From Candidatus Omnitrophica bacterium UBA6210 (GTDB lineage: Bacteria; Omnitrophota; Gorgyraeia; Velamenicoccales; Velamenicoccaceae): DNA of 64,000 nt. A program made the translations under genes and the position numbers. The stretch spans positions 71,857 through 135,856 of the forward strand of contig DISM01000001.1 of assembly GCA_002421805.1 (NCBI GenBank), written 5' to 3'. Position 1 is the stretch's first letter. Every line of letters starts with the position of its first letter. Shown here piece by piece: positions 18,140-25,758 of this stretch. The notes below the pieces were generated by a model, which had not been told where the DNA came from, made no database searches, and saw nothing but the letters and a program-made list of their open reading frames with translations.

Positions 18140-19650
18140 GCACCGAGATAATGTCTCGCTTCAGTGGAATCCCGCCGAGGCGGCGGGCGATAGCCTCCCG
18201 GCGCAGAAGAGCGTTCATCCTCATCACGCTCCTGGGCATCTTTTTCTCTGTTCTGCCGGCGTCTTTTTCAACACCGCAGCCTCAAGCTCAAGGCCAGTTC
18301 CTGATCCTCACAATCGACAATAAGATCATCGGACCCGTCGTCGCCGACTATATCGATAAAGGCATTACAAGAGCTGAAGACGACGGCTATCAGGGCGTGA
18401 TCATTGTTTTGGATACTCCCGGAGGGCTTCTGGAATCGACGCGTGCCATCGTCAAAAAAATCATGAATGCCTCGGTCCCGATCATCACATATATCGCCCC
18501 TTCCGGCTCGCGCGCCGGATCGGCAGGGGTTTTTATCACCCTGGCGTCTCATGTGGCCGCCATGGCCCCTTCGACGAATATCGGCGCGGCCCACCCGGTG
18601 GGCATTGAGGGAGAAAAAGGAGAAGACCGCTCGCTCAAAAAAGCCATCGAGGACCTGACGGAAACCCTGCGGTCCCAGAAAAAACAGAAGGCAACGCCGC
18701 AGACAAAAGAAAAACAATCCACGCAAAACCAGGAAACGGCAACTCCTCAGACGGGAAATGTCATGGAGGACAAGATCCTGAATGATACCGTCGCTTGGGT
18801 GGAAACGATCGCAAAGAACAGAAAGCGCAACGGCGAATGGGCCAAAGAAGCGGTCCTCAAGAGCGTATCCGCCACGGAGAAAGAAGCTCTGGACAAGGGC
18901 ATCATCGACTTTGTTGCCGTGGACATAAACGACCTCCTGAAGCAGCTGGACGACCGGCAGGTCTCCGTCGCCGACAACAAAACCGTGGTTCTAAACACGA
19001 AGAATGCGCTCCTGCACCGTACGAACCTGACGACCAGACAAAATATCCTCAACACGCTGATCAACCCCAACATCGCCTATATCCTTATGATGATAGGCTT
19101 CCTGGGGCTTTTCATCGAGATCACACATCCCGGCGTCATCTTCCCCGGCGTGGCGGGCGTCATGTGCCTCATCATGGCCTTCTATGCCTTTGCGATTTTG
19201 CCGGTCAATTACGCCGGTTTCCTCCTCATTGGCCTGGCGATCATCCTGTTCATCGCCGAAGCCCTGACGCCAGCCACCTTCGGCCTCCTGACGCTGGCTG
19301 GCATCGTCTCCATGCTCCTGGGCTCCCTGATGCTTATTGATTCTTCTTTCAGCGGCTTAAGCATCTCTCTGAACATCATCCTGCCTTTAGTCCTGGCTGT
19401 CGCGGCCATCGCCATCTTTTTGGTCACTAACGTCGTGCGGGCCCACCGCCGCAAGATCATGACAGGGGCCGAAAGCCTGCCGGGGACAGAAGGAAAAGCC
19501 AGCACGGATATCCCGCCTGGAGCCGAAGGCCAGGTTTTTGTGAACGGCGAGATCTGGAGCGCCATCAACAAAGGACAGACGCCAATCGCCAAAGACGAAA
19601 AAATAAAAGTGGTAGGAATTGACAAGGTCAAACTGCTTGTGACAAAATAA
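18136..19650 (+). CDS. nfeD: NfeD-family membrane serine protease (ClpP-like N-domain)
   Basis: 504 residues. A signal/anchor near residues 28-46 is followed by a ClpP-type protease domain with the nucleophile Ser in SRAGSAGVFI and a candidate catalytic Lys in the ILNDTVAWVETIAKNRKRN region. A Lys/Gln/Thr-rich insert lies in between. Four membrane segments and a C-terminal OB-like domain (VFVNGEIWSA) follow. In this family the protease cleaves the C-terminus of a partner stomatin; the slipin gene lies 317 bases downstream, supporting that pairing. Confidence 0.9.
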   Translation: MSTEIMSRFSGIPPRRRAIASRRRRAFILITLLGIFFSVLPASFSTPQPQAQGQFLILTIDNKIIGPVVADYIDKGITRAEDDGYQGVIIVLDTPGGLLESTRAIVKKIMNASVPIITYIAPSGSRAGSAGVFITLASHVAAMAPSTNIGAAHPVGIEGEKGEDRSLKKAIEDLTETLRSQKKQKATPQTKEKQSTQNQETATPQTGNVMEDKILNDTVAWVETIAKNRKRNGEWAKEAVLKSVSATEKEALDKGIIDFVAVDINDLLKQLDDRQVSVADNKTVVLNTKNALLHRTNLTTRQNILNTLINPNIAYILMMIGFLGLFIEITHPGVIFPGVAGVMCLIMAFYAFAILPVNYAGFLLIGLAIILFIAEALTPATFGLLTLAGIVSMLLGSLMLIDSSFSGLSISLNIILPLVLAVAAIAIFLVTNVVRAHRRKIMTGAESLPGTEGKASTDIPPGAEGQVFVNGEIWSAINKGQTPIAKDEKIKVVGIDKVKLLVTK

Positions 19651-19748
19651 GAACCTTGATCGGCCCGCCACAAAGCGCTGGCGGGTTAATTCGGGCGCAT
19701 GACTTATGGATGACTCCGGGTCGGCTCCATAAATCATACCCTCATTAA

Positions 19749-19785
19749 AATTGACAAAGTGAAGCTGCTTGTGACAAAATAGAAC
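19749..19785 (+). pseudogene. Remnant of a second nfeD 3' end
   Basis: This stretch encodes IDKVKLLVTK plus a stop, the same last ten residues as the intact nfeD at 19618-19650, but with synonymous codon changes (AAG/AAA, GTC/GTG, AAA/AAG, stop TAA/TAG). No open frame leads into it. It looks like the tail of a diverged tandem paralogue left after deletion. Between the two tails are two hairpins: CCCGCCA/TGGCGGG near 19666 and ATGACTTATGGA/TCCATAAATCAT near 19700-19740. Confidence 0.6.
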
Positions 19786-19801
19786 GCTGTACTTCTTGTT
19801 T

Positions 19802-19962
19802 AAACCCGCCGGAGGCGGAAAGACTAAGGAAATCAACGTTACTCCCCGTGTAAACAGCTAAAAATTTCTGTCTGCACCCAGTCCTCACAGAGCTCGGACG
19901 GGCAGCCAGAAATTTTTTAGCTACACTCGGAGTTAATCCCACCAAAGGTGGGATTAAGGAGG
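19802..19962 (+). repeat. Long palindromic element A in the slipin leader
   Basis: Nested inverted repeats: ACTCC (19841) with GGAGT (19929), and AGCTAAAAATTTCTG (19856-19870) with CAGAAATTTTTTAGCT (19907-19922), round a GC-rich loop. A final hairpin AATCCCACC-aaa-GGTGGGATT (19935-19955) runs straight into the AAGGAGG ribosome site (19956-19962). The same architecture recurs, inverted, at 47.7-47.9 kb and 58.7-58.9 kb. No gene is seen in 19651-19967 apart from the nfeD remnant. Confidence 0.75.
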
Positions 19963-19967
19963 CATGT

Positions 19968-20717
19968 ATGAGTTTTCCTCTCATTGTAGGCATCATCGTG
20001 GCGATTTATTTGTTGAATAGTATCAAGATCCTCAACGAATACGAACGCGGCGTCATCTTCCGGCTTGGCCGCATCCTGTCCAAGCCCAAGGGGCCGGGAG
20101 TCATCTTCGTCTTCTTCCCTATCGACCGGATGGAACGCATCAGCCTGCGCACCATCACGCTGGACGTACCGCCGCAGGATATCATCACCAAAGACAACGT
20201 CTCGGTCAAAGTCAACGCCGTCGTCTACTACAAGGTCATGGACCCTTCCCACGCCGTTTTGGAAGTGGAAGACTACCACTTCGCCACCTCACAGATGTCC
20301 CAGACATCCCTGCGTTCTACCGTCGGCCAGGTCAGCCTCGACGAGCTTCTCTCGGAAAGAGAAAAGATCAATTCGGAGCTACAGCTGATCATCGATAAAG
20401 CCACAGACCCCTGGGGCGTCAAGGTCTCCCATGTAGAGATCAAACACGTGGATTTGCCGCAAGAAATGCAGCGCGCCATGGCCAAACAGGCGGAAGCCGA
20501 AAGGGAACGCCGCGCCAAGGTCATTTCGGCCGAAGGCGAATATCAGGCTTCCGAAAAACTCGCGCAGGCGGCCCAGATCCTCCAACAACAACCCATGAGC
20601 CTGCAGATGCGCTATCTCCAGACCCTCATGGATATCTCAACGGAAAAATCCTCCATTATCGTCTTCCCCTTGCCGATGGAAATGCTCGGATGGTTCAAGA
20701 CACATGGAGAAAAATAG
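19968..20717 (+). CDS. Slipin (stomatin/SPFH family membrane protein)
   Basis: 249 residues: one N-terminal membrane hairpin (about residues 4-20), then the SPFH/band 7 domain beginning NEYERGVIFRLGR and including LRTITLDVPPQDIITKDNVSV, and a C-terminal helix rich in Ala, Glu and Gln (AKQAEAERERRAKVISAEGE). It is the expected partner and substrate of the upstream NfeD protease; such pairs act in membrane organisation. A strong AGGAGG ribosome site precedes the ATG. The separating repeat element could regulate it independently. Confidence 0.93.
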   Translation: MSFPLIVGIIVAIYLLNSIKILNEYERGVIFRLGRILSKPKGPGVIFVFFPIDRMERISLRTITLDVPPQDIITKDNVSVKVNAVVYYKVMDPSHAVLEVEDYHFATSQMSQTSLRSTVGQVSLDELLSEREKINSELQLIIDKATDPWGVKVSHVEIKHVDLPQEMQRAMAKQAEAERERRAKVISAEGEYQASEKLAQAAQILQQQPMSLQMRYLQTLMDISTEKSSIIVFPLPMEMLGWFKTHGEK

Positions 20718-20735
20718 GTCGTAGAAAATATTTTT

Positions 20736-20818
20736 GCCGAAGTGGCGGAATGGCATACGCGGTGGTCTCAAAAACCATTGGGTTCACGCCCGTGAGGGTT
20801 CGACTCCCTCCTTCGGCA
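20736..20818 (+). tRNA. tRNA-Leu, anticodon CAA
   Basis: Class II tRNA with a long variable arm. Acceptor GCCGAAG/CTTCGGC, anticodon loop CTCAAAA (anticodon CAA, reads TTG), variable arm around TTGGGTTCACGCCCGTGA, T loop TTCGACT. No CCA is encoded; discriminator A. Confidence 0.95.
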
Positions 20819-20820
20819 TA

Positions 20821-20862
20821 AAATTAAAAACCTCGGCGATACAATGCCGAGGTTTTTAATTT
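20821..20862. terminator. Bidirectional rho-independent terminator
   Basis: AAATTAAAAACCTCGGC, an 8-base loop and the exact complement form a 17-bp stem with A and T tracts on both sides. It can end tRNA-Leu transcription on the plus strand and the 20.9-22.3 kb genes on the minus strand. Confidence 0.9.
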
Positions 20863-20878
20863 ATCCGAATACAACAAA

Positions 20879-21450
20879 CTATTTTCCGTAGAGCACTTTC
20901 AACTGCTTGATGGTCGGATGCCCTGGATAATACTCGCCCTGAGGCCCCAAATGTCCCTCTTGATATTTCACCAGGACAACAGGGGTAAAACTTCCATCAG
21001 TATTAGGCACATTGATGGTCACGGTTTCAACAGGTATTTTCTGAAGCTCTGCCGCTGCAGATGATACAACGGTCACCGGCGCCGACACCGGGGCCGGGAC
21101 AACAACAAACCCCGAAGGGCAAGCCGTATAATAAACACCGTCACAATAATAGTAGACAAGGTCTCCGACAATAATAGTTCTGTGTCCAGATGGAAGGATG
21201 GCGATGACTGCCCCAACCGGAGGAGCATCTACGACAACTTCAAATAATCCAAAGAATACCGGCCGGTAGCATTTGCCATCCCGATAACGATATATCTCAT
21301 GCCTCGGCACAACCTCTTCAGAACCTCGGTGCGGCCCTTCGGAACCCCAAGGCCCTGGATGGGCAAAAACATATGTTGACGGTATGACAAGAGGGATCAA
21401 TCCCGCGCACAATACCGCAAGAAATTTCCTCTTTCGATTAGCCCGTTCAT
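20879..21450 (-). CDS. Secreted protein of unknown function with an apparent frameshift at its start
   Basis: The mature frame encodes a signal peptide (KRKFLAVLCAGLIPLVIPSTYVFA) and a ~180-residue exported domain with repeated hydrophobic and aromatic stretches such as VGDLVYYYCDGVYYTACPSGF, a pattern of short surface proteins with Tyr-rich beta motifs. No ATG opens this frame. The well-placed ATG at 21450, with AGGAGGAGAGAC before it and ATGA overlap with the upstream gene, is one base out of frame; one extra G in the CGGGC run would join them. This may be an assembly error, a true frameshift or a non-AUG start. Confidence 0.6.
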
Positions 21451-22325
21451 GTCTCTCCTCCTGACGAAAGAATAACCATTGTCCATAGCCTGAATACTTT
21501 TTCAGTTCCAGCCCCCTTCCCCATACCTCTGGGAATGCCGTTGCCAGGCCCCGGCATACCCATTCCACCGCCAGGCATACCACCACCTGGCATCATCCCA
21601 CCTCCAGGGCCGCCCCCCGCCCCCGATGCCTCCATCCCCTGCATCGCTACAGGAGAAGAAGAGGATGTCTCAAATCCGATACCGATAAGTCCGTTCTTAT
21701 CCATCCCTGTTGCGTAAAGATGCGACCCGTCCTTAACAATGGGGACTTTCAACTCATAAACAAAACATCCTCTAAACTCACCTATCCGGACGCTGATGCC
21801 GCTTTTCTCGGCGGCATCGATAGCCATGGTATGTCGTTTTTCTTTCTGCGGCCCGATGACCTCTATCTCTCCCCCTATCTCCCTGAGCATATCCGGCATT
21901 TTCCTCAAACCCATCTTATCCGAACGGCCTGCGCCCTCTTCGTCGGGATGTCTCCTCGGCCCCCTTCCATCTCTCAGCGACATATCTTCGTTTTGCATTC
22001 CAAGAGGAAAACGTATACCAAATGCCTTATTCGTACCCCCGAGAGGGTCAAACCACACCGTAAGACCTGATCGTAGCGCCTGTTCTGACAAAGAACGATT
22101 CCTGGAAACGAGGCACACATACAGATAGCGATTATCGTTGACTACCCAGATATGGACTTTTGTTTTTTCGTCATAATAAGCGGCATCGTTCTGCCAATCA
22201 TCGAATTTTCCATCGATAATTACCTCATGATTCCGCCATCGGCTGTTCAGTTTAGGCCTGCCGCAACCGAAAATACAAATGCATGATAAAACGATAACGA
22301 CGGGAACAAACCTGTTTCTTTGCAT
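21447..22325 (-). CDS. Lipoprotein with a CBM9-like (DOMON-type) domain
   Basis: Lipobox CIFGC near residue 20 after MQRNRFVPVVIVLS. The next segment, VIIDGKFDDWQNDAAYY followed by IWVVNDNRYLYVCL, matches the opening of CBM9-like domains, which bind sugars or serve as surface beta-sandwiches. The C-terminus has a Gly/Met/Pro-rich stretch (about residues 235-275). Start 22325 is chosen over a position 21 bases upstream because it gives a normal signal peptide. It is coupled by ATGA to the next secreted gene. Confidence 0.7.
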   Translation of the reverse strand: MQRNRFVPVVIVLSCICIFGCGRPKLNSRWRNHEVIIDGKFDDWQNDAAYYDEKTKVHIWVVNDNRYLYVCLVSRNRSLSEQALRSGLTVWFDPLGGTNKAFGIRFPLGMQNEDMSLRDGRGPRRHPDEEGAGRSDKMGLRKMPDMLREIGGEIEVIGPQKEKRHTMAIDAAEKSGISVRIGEFRGCFVYELKVPIVKDGSHLYATGMDKNGLIGIGFETSSSSPVAMQGMEASGAGGGPGGGMMPGGGMPGGGMGMPGPGNGIPRGMGKGAGTEKVFRLWTMVILSSGGET

Positions 22326-22365
22326 ACGCCACCCACCCCTCAACATTACGGTTATCTGCCTTTTA

Positions 22366-22403
22366 AATAAAACCTCTGGCTGTTATCTGCCAGAGGTTTT
22401 ATT
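22366..22403. terminator. Rho-independent terminator after the ECF sigma operon
   Basis: AATAAAACCTCTGGC, loop TGTTATCT, and GCCAGAGGTTTTATT form a 15-bp stem with T and A tracts. It lies just after the 3' end of the Cys-rich protein gene on the minus strand and separates it from the lipoprotein gene. Confidence 0.88.
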
Positions 22404-22429
22404 CTTCTTCAAAAAACAGCTTGTGTCGT

Positions 22430-22810
22430 CTATTTACTGTTTGGCTGGTCCTGCCCATCCTGAGGGCCACGGGGAGCGCGCTCCGGCCTGCAGGCGAAAT
22501 ATTTCTTATCCGGCGTAGAAGCACAAACTCCGGCCTCCTCTTCTCCTCTCGGCCCACGGCATTGACACGCATCGCCTTCAGCCTTACCTGAACAGGCGTC
22601 AATCGCCTCTTGGGGCGGAGCCTTCATTTCGTGGTCGCCGGAAGGCCCTTCTCCCTCACGCGGCGGAGGAAATAAAGACTCATCATTTTGAGATGCTGTC
22701 TGGGATTCCTCACCAAAAGCACTCGCAGCCAAAAATAACGAAAAACATAAAATCAAACACATCGCCGTCTGTTTGCTCAAGACACACCCCGGAATCCTCA
22801 TCAGGATCAT
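22430..22810 (-). CDS. Small secreted Cys-rich protein
   Basis: 126 residues with a signal peptide (MCLILCFSLFLAASAFG) and an acidic, Pro-rich middle. The C-terminal block reads ACSGKAEGDACQCRGPRGEE...GVCAS...YFACRPE, a four- to five-Cys module I associate with small periplasmic proteins of unknown role. It is the last gene of the ECF sigma operon and ends before a terminator, so it is likely an envelope-stress or metal-stress protein. Start at 22810 or an internal Met is uncertain. Confidence 0.65.
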   Translation of the reverse strand: MILMRIPGCVLSKQTAMCLILCFSLFLAASAFGEESQTASQNDESLFPPPREGEGPSGDHEMKAPPQEAIDACSGKAEGDACQCRGPRGEEEAGVCASTPDKKYFACRPERAPRGPQDGQDQPNSK

Positions 22811-22873
22811 CCTTTCTCTTGCCCTGTGACATCTGTTCGATGGAAATGCGACCGTCCCGTTGACTCCCCATGC

Positions 22874-23359
22874 CTATCTCCGGGGAGGCAGATCTTCGGA
22901 AGGCCGCCCATACTCCTCCATGGGGCCTCCCGCTCCCCGCGGACAGCCGCGGCCGCGCATTTCCTCGAGAAGCTTGGTAAATTTCTCCTGCTGCTCAGGA
23001 TCGAGAATCTTCATGATCCTCTCATCGCCTTCGTTCTTGATCTTATCGATCGTATAACGAACGTCCTCCCCCAATTTGTCGATCTCCTGGCGCGACTCCT
23101 CTAAAATCTTTTCGACTTCGGCTGCCTGCTCCTTGTCGAGATCCAGCCGGTCCGCCAGCATCTCAACGGGACTTGCCCCGCCGAATCTGCCGCCCGGGCC
23201 GCGGCCCATAAAACGCTCGGCCCGCATGGCGAAATTCGGCCCGCCCGGAGGTCCAAACCCCGGACAAGCCACCTTTTTAACGATCCCGGCACCGACCAAA
23301 ACACCAGCCAAAACGCACAACACGGCAAAAACAGCTACATATACTGCGCTCCTGTTCAT
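22874..23359 (-). CDS. Spy/CpxP-like periplasmic protein
   Basis: 161 residues with an N-terminal membrane anchor or signal (about residues 5-28), a Gly/Phe/Met-rich segment, and an alpha-helical domain LADRLDLDKEQAAEVEKILEE followed by ILDPEQQEKFTKLLEEM. This LDL..EQ..K / L.PEQQ.KF pattern is that of Spy/CpxP and heavy-metal-responsive chaperones. GGAGAGG precedes the ATG at 23359. It follows the anti-sigma gene by 20 bases and is probably one output of this sigma factor. Confidence 0.8.
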   Translation of the reverse strand: MNRSAVYVAVFAVLCVLAGVLVGAGIVKKVACPGFGPPGGPNFAMRAERFMGRGPGGRFGGASPVEMLADRLDLDKEQAAEVEKILEESRQEIDKLGEDVRYTIDKIKNEGDERIMKILDPEQQEKFTKLLEEMRGRGCPRGAGGPMEEYGRPSEDLPPRR

Positions 23360-23379
23360 AGGCCTCTCCTTTCCCTGGA

Positions 23380-23817
23380 TCAAACCCTGGTTCCCAAAAT
23401 CAACCCCAGCGCCATCGCCGTTGTCGTCGGATCCCCACTGAGAACATGCTCCTCCCATGAATACCGGTTTGTCTGCTGGGGAACCAAAATCAGAAAAGCC
23501 GCGGATAAGGCGATCGCGATAGCCGGAAGAAAAATAAGCCGGCGCGCAAGATATCCCATGCCGACCATAGAAAAATCCTCCCGTCCGCTCTTTTCATATG
23601 AGATCTGTCTCAACATCCGCCTGGCCAGTTCTCCCTCGGGCAGGGCCCTGCGCTCTTTCCTCAACAAAAGTTCCCTGACACAGGAGAGCTCCCGTAATTC
23701 TTTTTTGCAGGAAGGACACCCGGCGACATGCGCTTCAATGAAAGCCGTATCCGTATCCCTGGCCTCTTTGTCGATGTACCGGGATAGCAATTTTCTGACT
23801 CGTACACATGCGTTCAT
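23380..23817 (-). CDS. Anti-sigma factor with zinc-finger (HxxxCxxC) domain
   Basis: 145 residues. The N-terminal ZAS-type domain has HVAGCPSCKKEL (residues ~30-41) with an upstream Cys. A single membrane segment (about residues 90-112) leads to a short periplasmic tail. In the family such proteins hold their cognate ECF sigma factor at the membrane until stress releases it. The ATG overlaps the sigma stop as ATGA, the usual coupling for a sigma/anti-sigma pair. Confidence 0.9.
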   Translation of the reverse strand: MNACVRVRKLLSRYIDKEARDTDTAFIEAHVAGCPSCKKELRELSCVRELLLRKERRALPEGELARRMLRQISYEKSGREDFSMVGMGYLARRLIFLPAIAIALSAAFLILVPQQTNRYSWEEHVLSGDPTTTAMALGLILGTRV

Positions 23818-24371
23818 ATCACGTCTCCTCTGGATTTCATCAGTTCCTTTCTCAACAACTGTCTGGCGCGATAGATCCTCGATTCTACGGTCCCAATGCG
23901 GCAACCCAGGACTTTTGATATCTCGCCATAACTTAACCCCTCGATATCTTTCAGGACCACCGCAGCCCTGTATGCCAACGGGACTTTCCCCAGGGCTTTC
24001 TGGATCAGCGCTTCTTTCTCTTTTATCAAGAGCGCGGAAAGGACGTCCTCGCGGCCGCCGGAGGCATCGGCGCTCTGCCCTAAAGCCTCATCTTGCGTCA
24101 CAACGTCCTTTCTTTTGCGCAGGAAATCATATGCTGTGTTCATCACGATACGATAGAGCCACGTCGAAAAAGAACAACGCCGCCTGAAACCCTTAAGGCT
24201 GCGATAAACCTTCAAAAAGGCCTCCTGGGAGATGTCTTCGCTCTCCCTGTCCTTTCCGATCAGGGAAAAAACGATATTCAGGACCCTGTTCTGATATTTC
24301 CTGACGATAGCCTCAAATGCCTTCTCGTCTCCGCCAAGAAACTGTTCTATGTAAAAGGCATCTTCTGTCAT
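23814..24371 (-). CDS. ECF (RpoE-type) sigma factor
   Basis: 185 residues with region 2 (FEAIVRKYQNRVLNIVFSLI, EDISQEAFLKVYRSL, STWLYRIVMNTAYDFLRKRK) and region 4 (VLKDIEGLSYGEISKVLGCRIGTVESRIYRARQLL). It directs RNA polymerase to stress promoters. A promoter with the sigma-E pattern lies directly upstream, suggesting autoregulation. Downstream genes are the anti-sigma, a Spy-like chaperone and a Cys-rich exported protein. Confidence 0.95.
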   Translation of the reverse strand: MTEDAFYIEQFLGGDEKAFEAIVRKYQNRVLNIVFSLIGKDRESEDISQEAFLKVYRSLKGFRRRCSFSTWLYRIVMNTAYDFLRKRKDVVTQDEALGQSADASGGREDVLSALLIKEKEALIQKALGKVPLAYRAAVVLKDIEGLSYGEISKVLGCRIGTVESRIYRARQLLRKELMKSRGDVI

Positions 24372-24386
24372 GTAATACTCCGACTA

Positions 24387-24415
24387 TTAGACGTAAAAGA
24401 CGTGGATTTTATTCC
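24387..24415 (-). promoter_or_regulatory. Candidate sigma-E-type autoregulatory promoter
   Basis: Minus strand GGAATAA (24415-24409), 16 bases, GTCTAA (24392-24387), close to the known E. coli sigma-E pattern GGAACTT-N16-TCTAA. The ATG lies 16 bases after it. The predicted start would leave the ribosome site at the very 5' end, a mild objection. Confidence 0.5.
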
Positions 24416-24431
24416 AGGATTTTAAACAAAT

Positions 24432-24460
24432 AAAAAAGCCTGATATCTTATCAGGCTTTT
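24432..24460. terminator. Rho-independent terminator
   Basis: AAAAGCCTGATA and its complement TATCAGGCTTTT round a 3-base loop, with A and T tracts on both sides. It lies after the 36-residue gene on the minus strand and ahead of the ECF sigma operon promoter. Confidence 0.88.
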
Positions 24461-24488
24461 GGGAACGCTTACGGCTATCGCCGGGTGG

Positions 24489-24599
24489 TCATTTCTTCTT
24501 ACAGGTGCACTTATCTAATTCCTTGCCGCATCCTTCGCACTTGCCGTTGACGATCTTCTTGCCGCACTTGCATGGGGTACAACCGCAGACTTTGCACAT
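24489..24599 (-). CDS. 36-residue Cys-rich metal-binding protein
   Basis: A very short frame opening MCKVCGCTPCKCGKK and ending CTCKKK, with nine Cys among 36 residues arranged as CxxC, CxCG and CxxCG pairs. It is preceded by a good GGAGGTGAC ribosome site 4 bases before the ATG and followed by a strong terminator, so it is very likely a real gene. The spacing suggests a small zinc-ribbon-like or metallothionein-like fold. No homologue is named with confidence. Confidence 0.75.
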   Translation of the reverse strand: MCKVCGCTPCKCGKKIVNGKCEGCGKELDKCTCKKK

Positions 24600-24642
24600 A
24601 CGTCACCTCCGGTTACCTGTTCCCCTTCCACCCTTAAATCTA

Positions 24643-24858
24643 TTATACCATCAACGAGGTAATTTCCAAAAGAGTCTGGCCGGCCGCGACCTTATCGCCT
24701 TTCCTGATCTTACGGCGCAGGCGGCTTTCTTTTTCGCCGTTAACAAGAACCCGGCCCTGACGAATAAGGTCTCTGGCCTCGGCACCGCTGGCCGCGATAC
24801 CGGAGACCTTCAAAAGGTTATCCAGTTCGATATAATCACCTCGGAGGGCGAATTCCAT
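24643..24858 (-). CDS. S4-domain RNA-binding protein, YbcJ-like
   Basis: 71 residues consisting of a single S4 domain: YIELDNLLKVSGIAASGAEARDLIRQGRVLVNGEKESRLRRKIRKGD. This is the compact YbcJ/RlbA type, found alone or beside translation and DNA metabolism genes, and expected to bind structured RNA. It starts 6 bases after the purC stop and so shares its transcript. Confidence 0.88.
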   Translation of the reverse strand: MEFALRGDYIELDNLLKVSGIAASGAEARDLIRQGRVLVNGEKESRLRRKIRKGDKVAAGQTLLEITSLMV

Positions 24859-24864
24859 CGGGGT

Positions 24865-25749
24865 TCACAAACCGGTAAGGACTTTTAGCGCGTGAAGATA
24901 TTTCTTGGAGGTCTTTTCAATGACATCGGCGGCAACGGCCGGAGCGGGAGGCGTCTTGTCCCAGGAGAGCGTCTCGAGGTAATCCCTCACAAATTGCTTG
25001 TCGAAGCTGGGCTGGGGACGCCCCGGGCCATAGCCCTCTTTCGGCCAGAAGCGTGAAGAATCCGGGGTCAGCACCTCGTCGATCAGGATCAGCTTTCCGC
25101 GGAATCTGCCGAATTCAAACTTGGTATCGGCAATAATGATCCCTTTTGTCTGGGCGTAAGCGGCGGCTTTTTCGTAGAGGGCGACGGCCTTGGCGCGGAC
25201 TTCGGCGAAGGCCTCCGGGCCGATGATCCGGACCGCCCCGGCCTCATCGACATTGATGTCATGGCCGACATCCGCCTTGGTGGAAGGCGTAAAAATGGTC
25301 CGGGGCAGCTTTTCAGACTCTTTCAACCCGCCCGGCAGCTTGATGCCGCAGACGGACTGCGTCTTCCGATATTCTTTCCATCCCGAACCGGACAAGAACC
25401 CGCGCACAATACACTCGATGGCGAGAGGTTCAGCTTTTTTAACAAGCATGGACCGGCCGCGCAGGACATCTTGATATTTTCTGGCCTGCGGCGGGTATGC
25501 GGCCACGTCCGCCGTCAACAGATGGTTCTCGCAGATATCCTTAAGATAGTCGAACCAGAAAAGAGAGATCTTCGTCAAGACCTCTCCCTTATGCGGGATA
25601 CCGCAGCCCAAAACGACGTCGAAACAGGAGATACGGTCCGTCGCGACGATCAACAGGCTTTCGCCGAGATCGTAGACATCCCGCACCTTGCCCCTGCGCA
25701 AAAGCTTTAAATCGGGAAAATTTGTTTGAAGAAGGATTCCCTCGGACAT
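24865..25749 (-). CDS. purC: SAICAR synthetase
   Basis: Purine pathway enzyme joining CAIR and aspartate with ATP hydrolysis. 294 residues of the longer, yeast-like type. Motifs seen: LRRGKVRDVYDLGESLLIVATDRISCFDVV, IVRGFLSGSGWKEY, HDINVDEA and ADTKFEFGR, then LIDEVLTPDSSRFWP. The ATG lies 9 bases after the pckG stop. purN is far away at 3.7 kb, so purine genes are scattered here. Confidence 0.96.
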   Translation of the reverse strand: MSEGILLQTNFPDLKLLRRGKVRDVYDLGESLLIVATDRISCFDVVLGCGIPHKGEVLTKISLFWFDYLKDICENHLLTADVAAYPPQARKYQDVLRGRSMLVKKAEPLAIECIVRGFLSGSGWKEYRKTQSVCGIKLPGGLKESEKLPRTIFTPSTKADVGHDINVDEAGAVRIIGPEAFAEVRAKAVALYEKAAAYAQTKGIIIADTKFEFGRFRGKLILIDEVLTPDSSRFWPKEGYGPGRPQPSFDKQFVRDYLETLSWDKTPPAPAVAADVIEKTSKKYLHALKVLTGL

Positions 25750-25758
25750 ATAAGCTGT

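Noticed and set aside
22430..22810. Toxin or bacteriocin precursor from the Cys-rich tail
   Set aside because: The Cys spacing and operon with ECF sigma and Spy-like genes fit a periplasmic stress protein better; no export or immunity genes adjacent.
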